Source: Lachnospiraceae bacterium (GTDB lineage: Bacteria; Bacillota; Clostridia; Lachnospirales; Lachnospiraceae). From it: a stretch of DNA of 64,000 nt. How positions within the stretch are numbered: position 1 is the stretch's first letter; each line of letters opens with the position of its first letter. A program made the position numbers and the translations under genes. The notes under the pieces are model-generated. The model was not told where the DNA came from and ran no database searches. It saw nothing but the letters and a program-made list of their open reading frames with translations. Shown here piece by piece: positions 17,549-26,420 of the stretch. The stretch is from positions 58,862 to 122,861 of the forward strand of contig JAFVAL010000009.1 in assembly GCA_017480565.1 (NCBI GenBank), in the 5' to 3' direction.

Positions 17549-19057
17549 ATGCCAGAGAAGCAGCGTACTTATGCGTGCATCGACCTAAAGTCTTTTTACG
17601 CTTCGGTGGAGTGTTCCGAACGGGGGCTCAACCCGATGACGACGAACCTGGTTGTTGCGGATATGTCGCGTACCGAGAAGACGATCTGCCTTGCGGTTTC
17701 TCCTTCGTTAAAGTCGTATGGCATCTCCGGGCGGGCAAGACTTTTTGAAGTGGTCTCGCGTGTGAAGGAAGTGAATGAAGGGCGGCGAAGAGCGTATGGG
17801 AAGCCTCTTACGGGGGAGTCTGCAGAGGATCCCGAGGTGAAGGCACATCCCGAGCTTGCTCTTTCTTATATCGTAGCACCGCCGCGAATGTCGCACTATG
17901 TGGAGGTTTCCACGCAGATTTATCAGATCTATTTACGTTACATTGCGCCGGAGGATATGCTGGTTTACTCGATCGATGAGGTGTTTCTGGATCTGACGGC
18001 GTATCTGAATACGTACCAGATGACGGCACATGAACTGGTGATGAAGATGATCAGAGAGGTGCTTTCCGAGACTGGGATCACTGCGACTGCGGGGATTGGG
18101 ACGAATCTGTATCTAGCGAAGATTGCGATGGATGTCATGGCAAAGAAGATGCCTGCGGATGCGGACGGCGTGCGGATCGCGGAGCTTGACGAGATGAGCT
18201 ACCGGAGGAACCTTTGGGATCACGTGCCGATCACGGATTTCTGGCGGATCGGACGTGGGTATGAGAGGAAGCTCTCAGCAAATGGAATGTACACGCTGGG
18301 GGATGTTGCCAGATGTTCTCTAACCAATGAAGACTTATTGTATCATTTGTTTGGGGTGAATGCAGAGCTTTTGATCGACCATGCCTGGGGGTATGAGCCT
18401 TGCACGATGGAGGATGTGCATGCGTATCAGCCACAGGAGAATTCGGTGAGTTCCGGCCAGGTTTTGATGGAGCCGTATCCATTTGATAAGACGAGGCTGA
18501 TCGTGCGTGAGATGACAGATCTTTTGGCGCTTGACTTGGTGGAGAAGCGGCTGGTGACGGATCAGCTTGTACTCACGATCGGCTATGACAGTTCGAATCT
18601 TTCGATCCCTGAGATCCGTGATTCGTATCAGGGGCCTGTGACGAAGGATCGGTATGGGAAGCTGACACCAAAACATGCACATGGAACTGTGAATCTGGGA
18701 GAGTTTACCTCCTCCACGCATGTTTTGCTTGAGAAGATCACAGAGCTCTATGAAGAGATTGCGAACCCGCTTTTGCTCTCACGAAGAATTACGATCGGGG
18801 CAAATCATCTGATTTCCGAGGAGAAGGCGGAGGAAAAGCAGGACTTTGGGCAGATGGATCTGTTCAGCGATTTCGCGTTAGGAGCAGAAGATCAGAAGCA
18901 GAAGAGAGAAGACAGAGAACGCGAGAAACGCAGACAGATGGCGGTGCTTGAGATCCAGAAGAAGTTTGGGAAGAATGCAATCTTAAAAGGCATGAATTTG
19001 GAAGAAGGCGCGACGACGAAGCAGAGAAATAGCCAGATCGGAGGGCACAAGGCATGA
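17549..19057 (+). CDS. Y-family (UmuC/ImpB-type) DNA polymerase
   Basis: 502 residues. The N-terminus CIDLKSFYASVEC carries the first metal-binding Asp and the steric-gate Tyr region, and SIDEVFLDLT (about 141) gives the second acidic pair of the palm. It belongs to the longer UmuC/ImpB-type group rather than DinB. It performs error-prone translesion synthesis past DNA lesions. An SOS box precedes it, and its stop codon overlaps the start of a YolD-like gene (ATGA), the usual partner. The C-terminal 70 residues are charged and probably disordered. Confidence 0.93.
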   Translation: MPEKQRTYACIDLKSFYASVECSERGLNPMTTNLVVADMSRTEKTICLAVSPSLKSYGISGRARLFEVVSRVKEVNEGRRRAYGKPLTGESAEDPEVKAHPELALSYIVAPPRMSHYVEVSTQIYQIYLRYIAPEDMLVYSIDEVFLDLTAYLNTYQMTAHELVMKMIREVLSETGITATAGIGTNLYLAKIAMDVMAKKMPADADGVRIAELDEMSYRRNLWDHVPITDFWRIGRGYERKLSANGMYTLGDVARCSLTNEDLLYHLFGVNAELLIDHAWGYEPCTMEDVHAYQPQENSVSSGQVLMEPYPFDKTRLIVREMTDLLALDLVEKRLVTDQLVLTIGYDSSNLSIPEIRDSYQGPVTKDRYGKLTPKHAHGTVNLGEFTSSTHVLLEKITELYEEIANPLLLSRRITIGANHLISEEKAEEKQDFGQMDLFSDFALGAEDQKQKREDREREKRRQMAVLEIQKKFGKNAILKGMNLEEGATTKQRNSQIGGHKA

Positions 19058-19284
19058 GTGGAAAGTACGATGATATCATCAATCTGGAGCGGCCGGTTTC
19101 GAAGAAGCATCCGCCGATGTCTCGCTTAAGCCGCGCAGCGCAGTTTGCACCATTTGCCGCGCTGACAGGGCATGCAGGGGCGATCGAGGAGACGGCCAAG
19201 ATGCACGAAGCGTCGCTTAATGAAGCGGTGCTCTATGGATTTGGGGAAGAAGAGGAACGGTTTTGGGAGGAAGAAGGATTGTGA
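19054..19284 (+). CDS. YolD-like small protein, polymerase partner
   Basis: 76 residues with the typical segment KHPPMSRLSRAAQFAPFAAL. YolD-like proteins are encoded next to UmuC-type polymerases in Firmicutes and have been proposed as functional analogues of UmuD. It overlaps the polymerase gene by 4 bp, so translation is coupled and expression should follow the same SOS control. Confidence 0.85.
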   Translation: MSGKYDDIINLERPVSKKHPPMSRLSRAAQFAPFAALTGHAGAIEETAKMHEASLNEAVLYGFGEEEERFWEEEGL

Positions 19285-19348
19285 TTTTGCGCCATTTTAT
19301 GATATACTGATAATAAGTTGTTAGGCTTGTTTGAAGGAGACCAATCCC

Positions 19349-20239
19349 ATGAAGATGTTTGTCGGCGTGGCTGATGCGCAGATGATCGCATTGCAGAGAG
19401 AGAAAAGATTTGACGAGATCAATTATTGGATGCCTAGTACTGCGGCGTTTCGTGCGCTGGAACCCGGGGAGATGTTTTTGTTTAAGCTGCACGCGCCGGA
19501 GGATAAGATCGTCGGGGGCGGTTATTTTGTGCGCTATGCGGAGTTGCCGATGGATCTTGCGTGGCATATCTTTGGGCAGAAGAATGGCCTTCGGACTTAC
19601 GCGGCTTTCTCGGACAAGATTTTGAAGTATCGCAGGAAGAATCTGATCTCTGAGGAGAATCCGCAGATTGGCTGTATTGTCCTGACGGAGCCATTTTTCT
19701 TTGCGGAAGAAGAGTGGATCCCTGCGCCGAAGGATTGGTCTAGGTATATCGTGAGAGGCAAGGGCTATTCGACGGAAGATGAGATTGGCAGGGAGCTATA
19801 CGCACAAGTGACGGAGCGGCTTTCGAAGCGAACCGAGGAAGGCGTGACGCTTCCCGACGAAGAGCATCTGCTTGCGCAGGGAGCTTTTCGGGTGAGTGTG
19901 ATTGAGGCGTATCAGAAGCGCTGTGCGATTACGGGCGAGCGGACAATTCCGGTGCTCGATGTGGCACATATCAAGCCGCTTGCGAAGGGCGGTCCGAATA
20001 CAGTGAACAATGGGATCTTGCTGCGTTCGGATCTGCGGACGTTGTTTTTGAATGGATATCTGACGATTGATAAGGATTTTGCGGTGCAGATCAGCAAGCG
20101 ACTCAGTCAAGATTACGGCGGCGGTGCTTCGTATCAGGAGTTACAGGGGAAGAGCCTTGTGCAGCTACCGGAGAATATCGTGGAACTGCCGGCAAGAGAA
20201 TTCCTTGAATGGCACCGGAAGCACGTGTTTTTAGGGTAG
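19349..20239 (+). CDS. HNH endonuclease-like protein
   Basis: I choose ATG 19349 (296 residues), 9 bases after AAGGAG; the frame extends upstream only through a TTG. Residues 1-180 have no domain I can name. Residues about 190-245 form an HNH_2-type motif: CAITGERT, VAHIKPLAKGG and NNGILLRSDL. The expected DLH..LFD..G ending reads DLRTLFLNG here, so the last motif His and an Asp are replaced by Arg and Leu, and nuclease activity may be reduced or lost. It follows the SOS polymerase/YolD genes with only a weak promoter between. Confidence 0.8.
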   Translation: MKMFVGVADAQMIALQREKRFDEINYWMPSTAAFRALEPGEMFLFKLHAPEDKIVGGGYFVRYAELPMDLAWHIFGQKNGLRTYAAFSDKILKYRRKNLISEENPQIGCIVLTEPFFFAEEEWIPAPKDWSRYIVRGKGYSTEDEIGRELYAQVTERLSKRTEEGVTLPDEEHLLAQGAFRVSVIEAYQKRCAITGERTIPVLDVAHIKPLAKGGPNTVNNGILLRSDLRTLFLNGYLTIDKDFAVQISKRLSQDYGGGASYQELQGKSLVQLPENIVELPAREFLEWHRKHVFLG

Positions 20240-20248
20240 GATGAAGAG

Positions 20249-21154
20249 ATGATGGATGAGATCACAGCTGCGATTGCAGCGTTTATAAAAGATGCAAGCA
20301 GGGAACATTTACAGGATGTGCTGGAGAGCATGAAGCGTGCAATGAAGGCAGGAGAGATGATCTTAGTGCCTGTGGAAGATGGGACTGCGCAGAGGATGAC
20401 AACCACGCGTGCGGATGGTACGATTGCGATGGTGATGTACTCCGGCGAGGAAGAAGCAAGCCGTAGCGAAGGGACAGTAGTTTCGGTGGAGCTTACTGCT
20501 TTCCTTCGGGAAGTGCTGAAAAGAGAGGAGATCTCCGGGGTGGAGATCAATCCGGAGGGGACGCGGATGTTCCTGCCAAAGGCGATGATCCAGACGATGC
20601 TCTTTGAGGAGCAACCGCAGGAAAATGAGATCTTTTTTGAGATCGGTGATATCACGGAGTTAGAGTGCGACTGCATCGTGAATGCTGCGAATTCTTCGCT
20701 GCTTCGCGGCGGCGGTGTGTGCGGCGCGATCTTTCGCGCGGCAGGCTGGGAACTGGATGATGCGTGCGATGCGATCGGGCATTGTGCGACCGGGGAAGCT
20801 GTAATCACGAAGGGATTTCAACTGAAAGCCCCGTACATCATTCATACGGTCGGACCGGTGTATTCCGGAAAAAAGGAGGATGCTGCCTTGCTTGCCTCCT
20901 GCTATCGGAAGTCGTTAGACCTTGCTATGGCAAATGAGATCCACAGCATTGCATTTCCGGCAATTTCCACGGGAATCTATGGATATCCACTTGAAGAAGC
21001 CTGTGAGATTGCGCTTGTGAGTGTCTCGAACTGGCTTGCGGATCATCTGGATTATGGGATGGCGGTGATTTTTTCCTGCTTTGATCAGACAACTTATAAT
21101 GCGTATGAGAAGTGTATCAACCGAATCGAGGGAAAAGAAACGGAGACCTGTTAA
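20249..21154 (+). CDS. SseB-domain / macrodomain fusion protein
   Basis: 301 residues. The first ~125 resemble an SseB domain (EVLKREEISGVEINPEG). From about 130 onward a macrodomain is clear: IVNAANSSLLRGGGVCGAIFRAAG (described in parts: NAAN at about 148, GGGVCGAI at about 156), HTVGP and a STGIYGYP loop (about 233). Macrodomains bind ADP-ribose and related metabolites and can remove ADP-ribose or O-acetyl groups. The Asp usual in GGGVDGAI is Cys. It follows the HNH gene by 9 bp. Its stop codon overlaps that of the opposing MATE gene. Confidence 0.85.
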   Translation: MMDEITAAIAAFIKDASREHLQDVLESMKRAMKAGEMILVPVEDGTAQRMTTTRADGTIAMVMYSGEEEASRSEGTVVSVELTAFLREVLKREEISGVEINPEGTRMFLPKAMIQTMLFEEQPQENEIFFEIGDITELECDCIVNAANSSLLRGGGVCGAIFRAAGWELDDACDAIGHCATGEAVITKGFQLKAPYIIHTVGPVYSGKKEDAALLASCYRKSLDLAMANEIHSIAFPAISTGIYGYPLEEACEIALVSVSNWLADHLDYGMAVIFSCFDQTTYNAYEKCINRIEGKETETC

Positions 21155-22512
21155 AGGGTCTCCGCAACTGTTTTTGTGAGAGGTGTTTGATTCATTTGCC
21201 GATTCCAGATCTTGCAGAAGATCAGGGCAACAACGGTGGAGATGACATCGGTGACCGGCTGACAAAAGATGATGCCGGTGAGCCCGAAGAGTGCTTCCAT
21301 CGCATAGAGAACCGGAATGTAGACGATGCCTTGACGCAGCAGGGAGGTGGTCGTCGCGTAGCTGACCTTGCCGGTCCCCTGCAGATAGGTCGAGCACATC
21401 TGATAGACACCAAAGAGCGGGGCTCCCACGATGGTGCCGAGCATCATCTTTTCTCCGATGTCTGCGATCGATGCGTCATTGATGAAAGCCATGACGATCT
21501 CTCTGCGGAACAAGAAGCAAAGAAGCGCCAGGACAGAGCCAACACACACAGCGACAAGGCCTACGCCAAAGACGATTTGTCTGAGGCGTTTTTTGTTTTT
21601 CGCGCCGAAGTTGTAGGAGATGGCTGGCTGGACGCCCATGCAGATGCCCATGATGAGCATGGGGATGAGCATGCCTGCCTTGCCTGCGACACTGCGGGCG
21701 GCAACGACATCATTTCCATAAGTGACGGTCAGACGGTTGCCGAAGGCGTGGGAGAAGCCCATGAGCATTGTCCCTGCGGCCATCGGAAGGCCAAGACCAA
21801 GCACGCGCAGAGAGATCTCCGGGCGGAGGCTGAAGTCTTTGATTGTGAGGGAGAAGCCTTCCTTTTTGCTGACGGCACGCAGGAGCAATACGAGGCTTAC
21901 CACATTGCCGATGACAGTCGCGAAGGCTGCACCGCGCACGCCCCAGTGAAAACCGCTGATAAAGAGCGGGTCGAGGGCGATATTGGTAAATGTGCCCGAC
22001 AGGGAAGCGATGACAGCGTTTTTGGAGTCGCCGTCCGCACGAACGGTATTGCCAAGGGCGCCTCCGAGAATGGTCAGGGGTGCGCCGAGGGCGAGAATCT
22101 GTAAATACGCTTTTGCAAAATCAGCGGTCTCTTCATTGGTGCCTAAAAACGGTAAAAGATAAGGCATGCCAAGGAGGATCGCGGCGGTCAAAATCAGGCC
22201 GAGGATCAGTGCGCTGTAGACGACGAAAGAAGAGTATCTTCTGACCATGTCGAAACGTTTTTCGCCTAACGCGATGGAGACAGCGGTACATCCGCCGAAA
22301 CCGATCAAGGTGTTAAAAGCCGAGATCGCGGAGAAAACCGGAGAACATAAGGAGATGGCTGCGATCTGCATCGCATCGCCAGTTTTGCCGATGAAGTAGA
22401 CATCGGCGACATTATAGAATACCTGTACGACCATCACGATGATGACCGGGAGACTCATGGTGAGCAGAAGTTTTCCGATGGAGGACTCCCGCATTGCTTT
22501 TTCATTTGCCAA
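21151..22512 (-). CDS. MATE-family efflux transporter
   Basis: 453 residues with about 12 transmembrane helices and the MatE architecture (PVIIVMVVQVFYNVADVYFIG near the start, described here in short form; LGTNEETADFAKAYL in the middle). MATE proteins export drugs or metabolites by Na+ or H+ antiport. The start codon is TTG, placed 9 bases after AGAGGAG, with an in-frame ATG six codons later as alternative. It is divergent from a TetR regulator, its likely controller, and convergent with the macrodomain gene. Confidence 0.93.
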   Translation of the reverse strand: MANEKAMRESSIGKLLLTMSLPVIIVMVVQVFYNVADVYFIGKTGDAMQIAAISLCSPVFSAISAFNTLIGFGGCTAVSIALGEKRFDMVRRYSSFVVYSALILGLILTAAILLGMPYLLPFLGTNEETADFAKAYLQILALGAPLTILGGALGNTVRADGDSKNAVIASLSGTFTNIALDPLFISGFHWGVRGAAFATVIGNVVSLVLLLRAVSKKEGFSLTIKDFSLRPEISLRVLGLGLPMAAGTMLMGFSHAFGNRLTVTYGNDVVAARSVAGKAGMLIPMLIMGICMGVQPAISYNFGAKNKKRLRQIVFGVGLVAVCVGSVLALLCFLFRREIVMAFINDASIADIGEKMMLGTIVGAPLFGVYQMCSTYLQGTGKVSYATTTSLLRQGIVYIPVLYAMEALFGLTGIIFCQPVTDVISTVVALIFCKIWNRQMNQTPLTKTVAETL

Positions 22513-22557
22513 ATGGATCAGCTCCTCTGTGAAATATAAAAAATATAAAAAATGGAA

Positions 22558-22645
22558 CGGTTTATTAAACCGACACTTGTTTTCTTAATGCAAGTTTAGT
22601 ATAATAAGTCATGAGAAGAAAAACAACCGATAATTGTGAAGGAAA
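22558..22645. promoter_or_regulatory. Divergent MATE/TetR promoters with shared -10 and operator-like repeats
   Basis: On + strand: TTGTTT (22577-22582), 17 bp, TATAAT (22600-22605) towards the TetR gene. On - strand: TTGTTT (complement of 22621-22626), 17 bp, TATACT (complement of 22598-22603) towards MATE. The -10 boxes overlap, so only one polymerase can occupy the site. A palindrome CGGTTTATTAAACCG lies at 22558-22572, and an interrupted CCGA/TCGG pair lies on the other side. Confidence 0.65.
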
Positions 22646-22669
22646 TGTCGGATTAATGGGGCGGATACA

Positions 22670-23260
22670 ATGAATACAAAGAATAACAGCCGTATGCGGG
22701 AAACAGAGCGCAAGATTATCAGTGCGGTGTTTGAGATGATCACGAAGGAGAAGATGCCGATTGGCAAGATCACGGTGCGTGAGATCTGCGAGAGAACCGG
22801 CGTACACAGATCTACCTTCTATGCACACTATCAGGATGTGTATGATTTGGTTGAGAAGGTGGAGAGGACCATGGCCAACCAACTGACAACGAGTTTTATT
22901 GCGAAACTGGATGCGCATGCCTCGTCAGAGGAGTGTTTTGTGGAGTTGTTTCGGTTCGTGCGGGAATACCGGGAGTTTTACGCCTATTATCTCAATGAAA
23001 CCAACAACAATGGGGTGCTTCGTCTTGCCTGGGATGTGATTGACGAGCGTTATCATGATCTGAATTTGACATCGTTGGGGCTTAAGAATATGAGAGAGAT
23101 GGAGTATCACGGTGCGTTTGTGGTTTTCGGATTAACCGCGATGGTACACATGTGGGTCGAAGATGGGTGTAAGGAGAGTCCGGAGGAACTTTATGCACTT
23201 TTAAGAAAGCAATCGGAAGTGCTGAAGCATACGATTGAGTGGACTGGACAGGAAGGTTGA
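22670..23260 (+). CDS. TetR/AcrR-family transcriptional regulator
   Basis: 196 residues. The N-terminal helix-turn-helix is visible at about 33-55 (TVREICERTGVHRSTFYAHY), with a ligand-binding helical C-terminus (YREFYAYYLNET). It is divergent from the MATE pump and shares its control region, so local repression of the pump is likely. The next gene, an isomerase/epimerase, starts only 14 bp after its stop codon, so read-through is possible. Confidence 0.92.
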   Translation: MNTKNNSRMRETERKIISAVFEMITKEKMPIGKITVREICERTGVHRSTFYAHYQDVYDLVEKVERTMANQLTTSFIAKLDAHASSEECFVELFRFVREYREFYAYYLNETNNNGVLRLAWDVIDERYHDLNLTSLGLKNMREMEYHGAFVVFGLTAMVHMWVEDGCKESPEELYALLRKQSEVLKHTIEWTGQEG

Positions 23261-23274
23261 AGGGAGTTAAGAAG

Positions 23275-24123
23275 ATGAGAAAAGCAGTGCAGCAGATCAT
23301 GTTAGGGACTGTCACGAAGAATGAAGCGCAGGCGGCGCAGACGCTTTCGGCGATCCGCGGGGCCGGATTTGACAGCGTGGAACTGAACCGATTTATGATT
23401 CAGCCGACCTCTTTGATGGTGCGGCTGATGACGAGGGCAGCAGGAATGCCGGTCGGGGCCGGCGGCGCGCATGATTGGAAGAGGCTGCTTTCTGAGGCAG
23501 ATCTTTCGGTGATGAGCTTACATGCGGATCTGGGAAGCCTGGAGAGAGAACGGGCAGCCGTTGTGGAGGATGCGAAAAAGTTTGAGACAGATACGATCGT
23601 GATCACCGGGATGTACCGGTTTGATTATGGCTCTTACGACGAAGTTTTGCGGCTTGCTGAGAGGCTGAATCAGGCCGGGGAAGCGTTGAAAGCAGAGGGT
23701 ATCGAGCTATTATATCACAATCACAATGTAGAGCTGCTTTTTGTGAAGCCGGGGATGCGGGCATATGATGTGCTGCTTGCGGAGACGGATCCGGCGTATG
23801 TAAATTTTGAGTTTGACAGTTATTGGTTTACGGATGGCGGGGCGGATGCGAAGCTTTGGATGAAAAAGCTGGGAAATCGCATGAAGCTTTGGCATATCAA
23901 TGACCGGGGCAGCAGACAGCACGGTCCTGCGATGACACCGATTCTTAAAGAGGATTCGATGGAGCTTGGCACTGGAAATCTGGATCTTGCGGGTATGCAG
24001 GAGATTGCACAGGCCAATGGAATCCGTGGTGTCGTTTTGGAGAGTCATAAGAACTGGATCGAGAAAGATCCGGTCAAGTCCATTGAGATCAGTGGAGATT
24101 ATTTGCAAAAACATTTCTCATAA
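23275..24123 (+). CDS. Sugar phosphate isomerase/epimerase (xylose isomerase-like TIM barrel)
   Basis: I choose ATG 23275 (282 residues) after GGGAG, since upstream residues lack conservation and use a weak start. The fold is the AP-endonuclease-2/xylose-isomerase TIM barrel, with metal-ligand segments YHNHNVELLF (about 145), FEFDSYWF (about 176), LWHINDRG (about 203) and VVLESH (about 257). Members interconvert ketoses or epimerise keto-sugars. A GH43 glycosidase gene follows at 40 bp, so the pair probably works on plant or host glycan sugars. Confidence 0.88.
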   Translation: MRKAVQQIMLGTVTKNEAQAAQTLSAIRGAGFDSVELNRFMIQPTSLMVRLMTRAAGMPVGAGGAHDWKRLLSEADLSVMSLHADLGSLERERAAVVEDAKKFETDTIVITGMYRFDYGSYDEVLRLAERLNQAGEALKAEGIELLYHNHNVELLFVKPGMRAYDVLLAETDPAYVNFEFDSYWFTDGGADAKLWMKKLGNRMKLWHINDRGSRQHGPAMTPILKEDSMELGTGNLDLAGMQEIAQANGIRGVVLESHKNWIEKDPVKSIEISGDYLQKHFS

Positions 24124-24163
24124 AGAAAATGATCAATCAAGTTGCTTAGGAAAGGAGCCGCTT

Positions 24164-25972
24164 ATGAAATATTATTGCAACCCAATCAATATCAACTATC
24201 GTTACCAGTTTAACCAGGATCCGAGGAAAGGTGGCGCTCTGCAGATTTGCAGGGAGGCTGCAGATCCTTCGATGATTTATTTTGAGGGAAGATATTATAT
24301 CTTTGCTTCGATGACACTTGGCGTCTGGGTGTCGGATGATCTGGTGAACTGGGAGAACCACAGACTGCCAGACGACCTTCCGCTCTATGATTATGCGCCG
24401 GATGTGCGTGTGATGAATGGTTATGTGTACTTCTGTGCCTCCAACAGAGAGGTCAACTGCGATCGGTATCGCACCAAAGACATCTTAAACGGACCGTACG
24501 AGAAGATCGAAGGAAACATGATGTACTGGGATCCGAATGTATTTGTGGATGATGACGGTCGCGTGTACTTCTATTGGGGGTGTTCGAATGCGACGCCGAT
24601 CTACGGCGTGGAGTTAGACCCGGAGACGATGGAACCGATTGGTGAGAAAAAGGAACTGATCTTTGGGCATTCGTGCGAGATTGGTTACGAGAGAGTCGGG
24701 GAAAACAATTCTTTTTATCCTGCTACGGAAGAAGAAGTGGAAGCCAAATTCCAGGCATTTGTCAAGTCGCAGGGCGTGCCGGAGGAGTATCTTCCGAAGG
24801 ATCTTGTGCCGTTGATTAAGGGAATGTTTACCAACATGCCTTATATTGAAGGCGCTTGGATGGACAAACATTGCGGCAAGTATTATCTGCAGTACGCGGC
24901 ACCGGGCACACAGTATAACACGTATTCCGACGGTGTGTATGTTGGCGAAGGCCCGCTGGGACCGTTTACTTTGGCGGCCAACACGCCTTATTCTTATAAA
25001 CCGGGCGGGTTTTTCCCAGGTGCAGGTCATGGTTCCACGATGCAGGATGAGCAAGGCAACTGGTGGCATACTGCGACAATGCGCATCAGTGTGAACCACG
25101 ATTTCGAGCGCAGAGTCGGACTGTGGCCGGCAGGATTTGATGCAGACGGTGATCTTTACTGTAACCAGCGCTACGGTGATTGGCCGATGACGTTATCTGG
25201 CTTCCGTCAGGATCCGTTCCGCGATCCGGCGTGGATGCTTCTGAGTGTAGGTAAGCAGGCAGATGCATCCTCCTGGGAAGAAGGAAAAGAGCCGTCCCGT
25301 GCGACTGAGGAGAATGTTCAGACGTTCTGGCGTGCAAAGAGCGCTTCCCGCGAGGAATGGCTTGAGGTGGATTTAGGTAAGGTCTACCAGGTCAATGCAG
25401 TACAGATCAACTTCGCGGACGATCATCCGGATCTTCCGTGCCCTGGTGAGATTCGCCCTGGCTCTCAGGCACGCTACATCGACGAAGCAGATCACAAGAC
25501 ACAGTGGAAGCTTCTGGGATCTTTGGACGGAGAGACTTATTTTGTGATCGAAGACAAATCGGCTGCTGAGACAGATTTGACTCATGATCTGATCGTGCGC
25601 GAGGAAGGAATCCAGGTCCGTTATCTGAAATTGACCGAGATGGCAGTGGCATTCGATCTTGCTCCTTGCATCTCTGGGCTTCGTGTATTCGGCCTTGGCG
25701 AGGGAAATGCACCTGCGGTGCCTTCTTATGCGGTGGTTCGAACAACCGATTTGGATGCGGAAGTGACGATCGAGGCGCAGGAGAATACTCTCGGCTACAA
25801 CATTCTGTTTGGAGCGTCCGAAGAAAAGTTGTATCACAGCTGGATGGTATTTGCACCCGGCACGCAGCGCATCGGTGCATTGGTGAAGGGCAGACCTTAC
25901 GTATTCCGCGTCGATGCCTTCAATGAAAATGGCATTACAGAAGGAAAGATTCAAAAAGTCGGAGAAAAGTAA
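24164..25972 (+). CDS. Family 43 glycoside hydrolase with F5/8-type C domain
   Basis: ATG 24164 is preceded by GAAAGGAG; the open frame extends 66 codons upstream, overlapping the previous gene, and this part is not credible. 602 residues. The five-bladed GH43 catalytic domain occupies about 1-340, with ADPSMIYFEGRYYIF (general base Asp), WDPNVFVDDDGRVYFYWG (about 127) and YIEGAWM (acid Glu, about 225). A discoidin-like carbohydrate-binding domain follows (about 420-530), and a short fibronectin-like end. No signal peptide is present, so it seems intracellular. Likely substrates are arabinosyl or xylosyl oligosaccharides. Confidence 0.88.
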   Translation: MKYYCNPININYRYQFNQDPRKGGALQICREAADPSMIYFEGRYYIFASMTLGVWVSDDLVNWENHRLPDDLPLYDYAPDVRVMNGYVYFCASNREVNCDRYRTKDILNGPYEKIEGNMMYWDPNVFVDDDGRVYFYWGCSNATPIYGVELDPETMEPIGEKKELIFGHSCEIGYERVGENNSFYPATEEEVEAKFQAFVKSQGVPEEYLPKDLVPLIKGMFTNMPYIEGAWMDKHCGKYYLQYAAPGTQYNTYSDGVYVGEGPLGPFTLAANTPYSYKPGGFFPGAGHGSTMQDEQGNWWHTATMRISVNHDFERRVGLWPAGFDADGDLYCNQRYGDWPMTLSGFRQDPFRDPAWMLLSVGKQADASSWEEGKEPSRATEENVQTFWRAKSASREEWLEVDLGKVYQVNAVQINFADDHPDLPCPGEIRPGSQARYIDEADHKTQWKLLGSLDGETYFVIEDKSAAETDLTHDLIVREEGIQVRYLKLTEMAVAFDLAPCISGLRVFGLGEGNAPAVPSYAVVRTTDLDAEVTIEAQENTLGYNILFGASEEKLYHSWMVFAPGTQRIGALVKGRPYVFRVDAFNENGITEGKIQKVGEK

Positions 25973-25995
25973 AACCAAGTCCTAATTATTGGACA

Positions 25996-26053
25996 CGAAC
26001 AAGCGTTCGAATTTTTCAAAGTCCGTACAATCGGACATATGTTCGAGTATAAT
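25996..26053 (+). promoter_or_regulatory. Promoter with two LexA (SOS) boxes
   Basis: A perfect consensus box CGAACAAGCGTTCG is at 25996-26009. A second, one base off, CGGACATATGTTCG, is at 26032-26045, directly before TATAAT (26048-26053). The two boxes are 36 bp centre to centre, placing both within the RNA polymerase footprint. The downstream gene should be tightly SOS-repressed. Confidence 0.85.
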
Positions 26054-26117
26054 GGAACCATCAAAACAAACAGATGTTCGCTTTTAAAGCGATTTCGATA
26101 GTCTTGGAGGTGCCATG

Positions 26118-26387
26118 ATGAAGAATAGTAATACGCTTGAGAATCTCGTGTTTTCCGTTGGGGGATTGATTTTTATCGCACTCATCTTTAGTGGATGGAA
26201 GGGGATGCTGGCTGCGGCAGCAGTGCTCGGATGGCTTTTGATTATGGCTCGTGTGGAAAAGAACCACAGTGCACGTGAGGAGCAGGAGCGCAGCGAATCG
26301 ATGGGTCGTGTCTATCGTTTTGATGCAGCGGGCAGAGCGCATACCAAGGATGTGAAGTATGCAAGCAGACGCAGACGTGCGTCCTAA
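26118..26387 (+). CDS. SOS-controlled small membrane protein of unknown function
   Basis: 89 residues from the second of two consecutive ATGs (26115, 26118), chosen for a 7-base gap to GGAGG. It has a hydrophobic stretch of about 30 residues (VFSVGGLIFIALIFSG, then GMLAAAAVLGWLLIMA), enough for one long or two short helices. A basic cytoplasmic tail follows, ending in SRRRRAS. I do not recognise the family. The double LexA box suggests a DNA-damage role. Small membrane proteins under LexA are often division inhibitors in other bacteria, but no LysM or YneA signature is seen, so this remains inference. Confidence 0.72.
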   Translation: MKNSNTLENLVFSVGGLIFIALIFSGWKGMLAAAAVLGWLLIMARVEKNHSAREEQERSESMGRVYRFDAAGRAHTKDVKYASRRRRAS

Positions 26388-26420
26388 AAAAGCCGATCTC
26401 GACAATTTTGTGTCTTTCTA

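Noticed and set aside
21112-22104. 330-residue + strand frame over the MATE gene
   Set aside because: The complementary frame encodes an unmistakable MATE transporter; this frame is Asp/Glu/His-rich without a fold.
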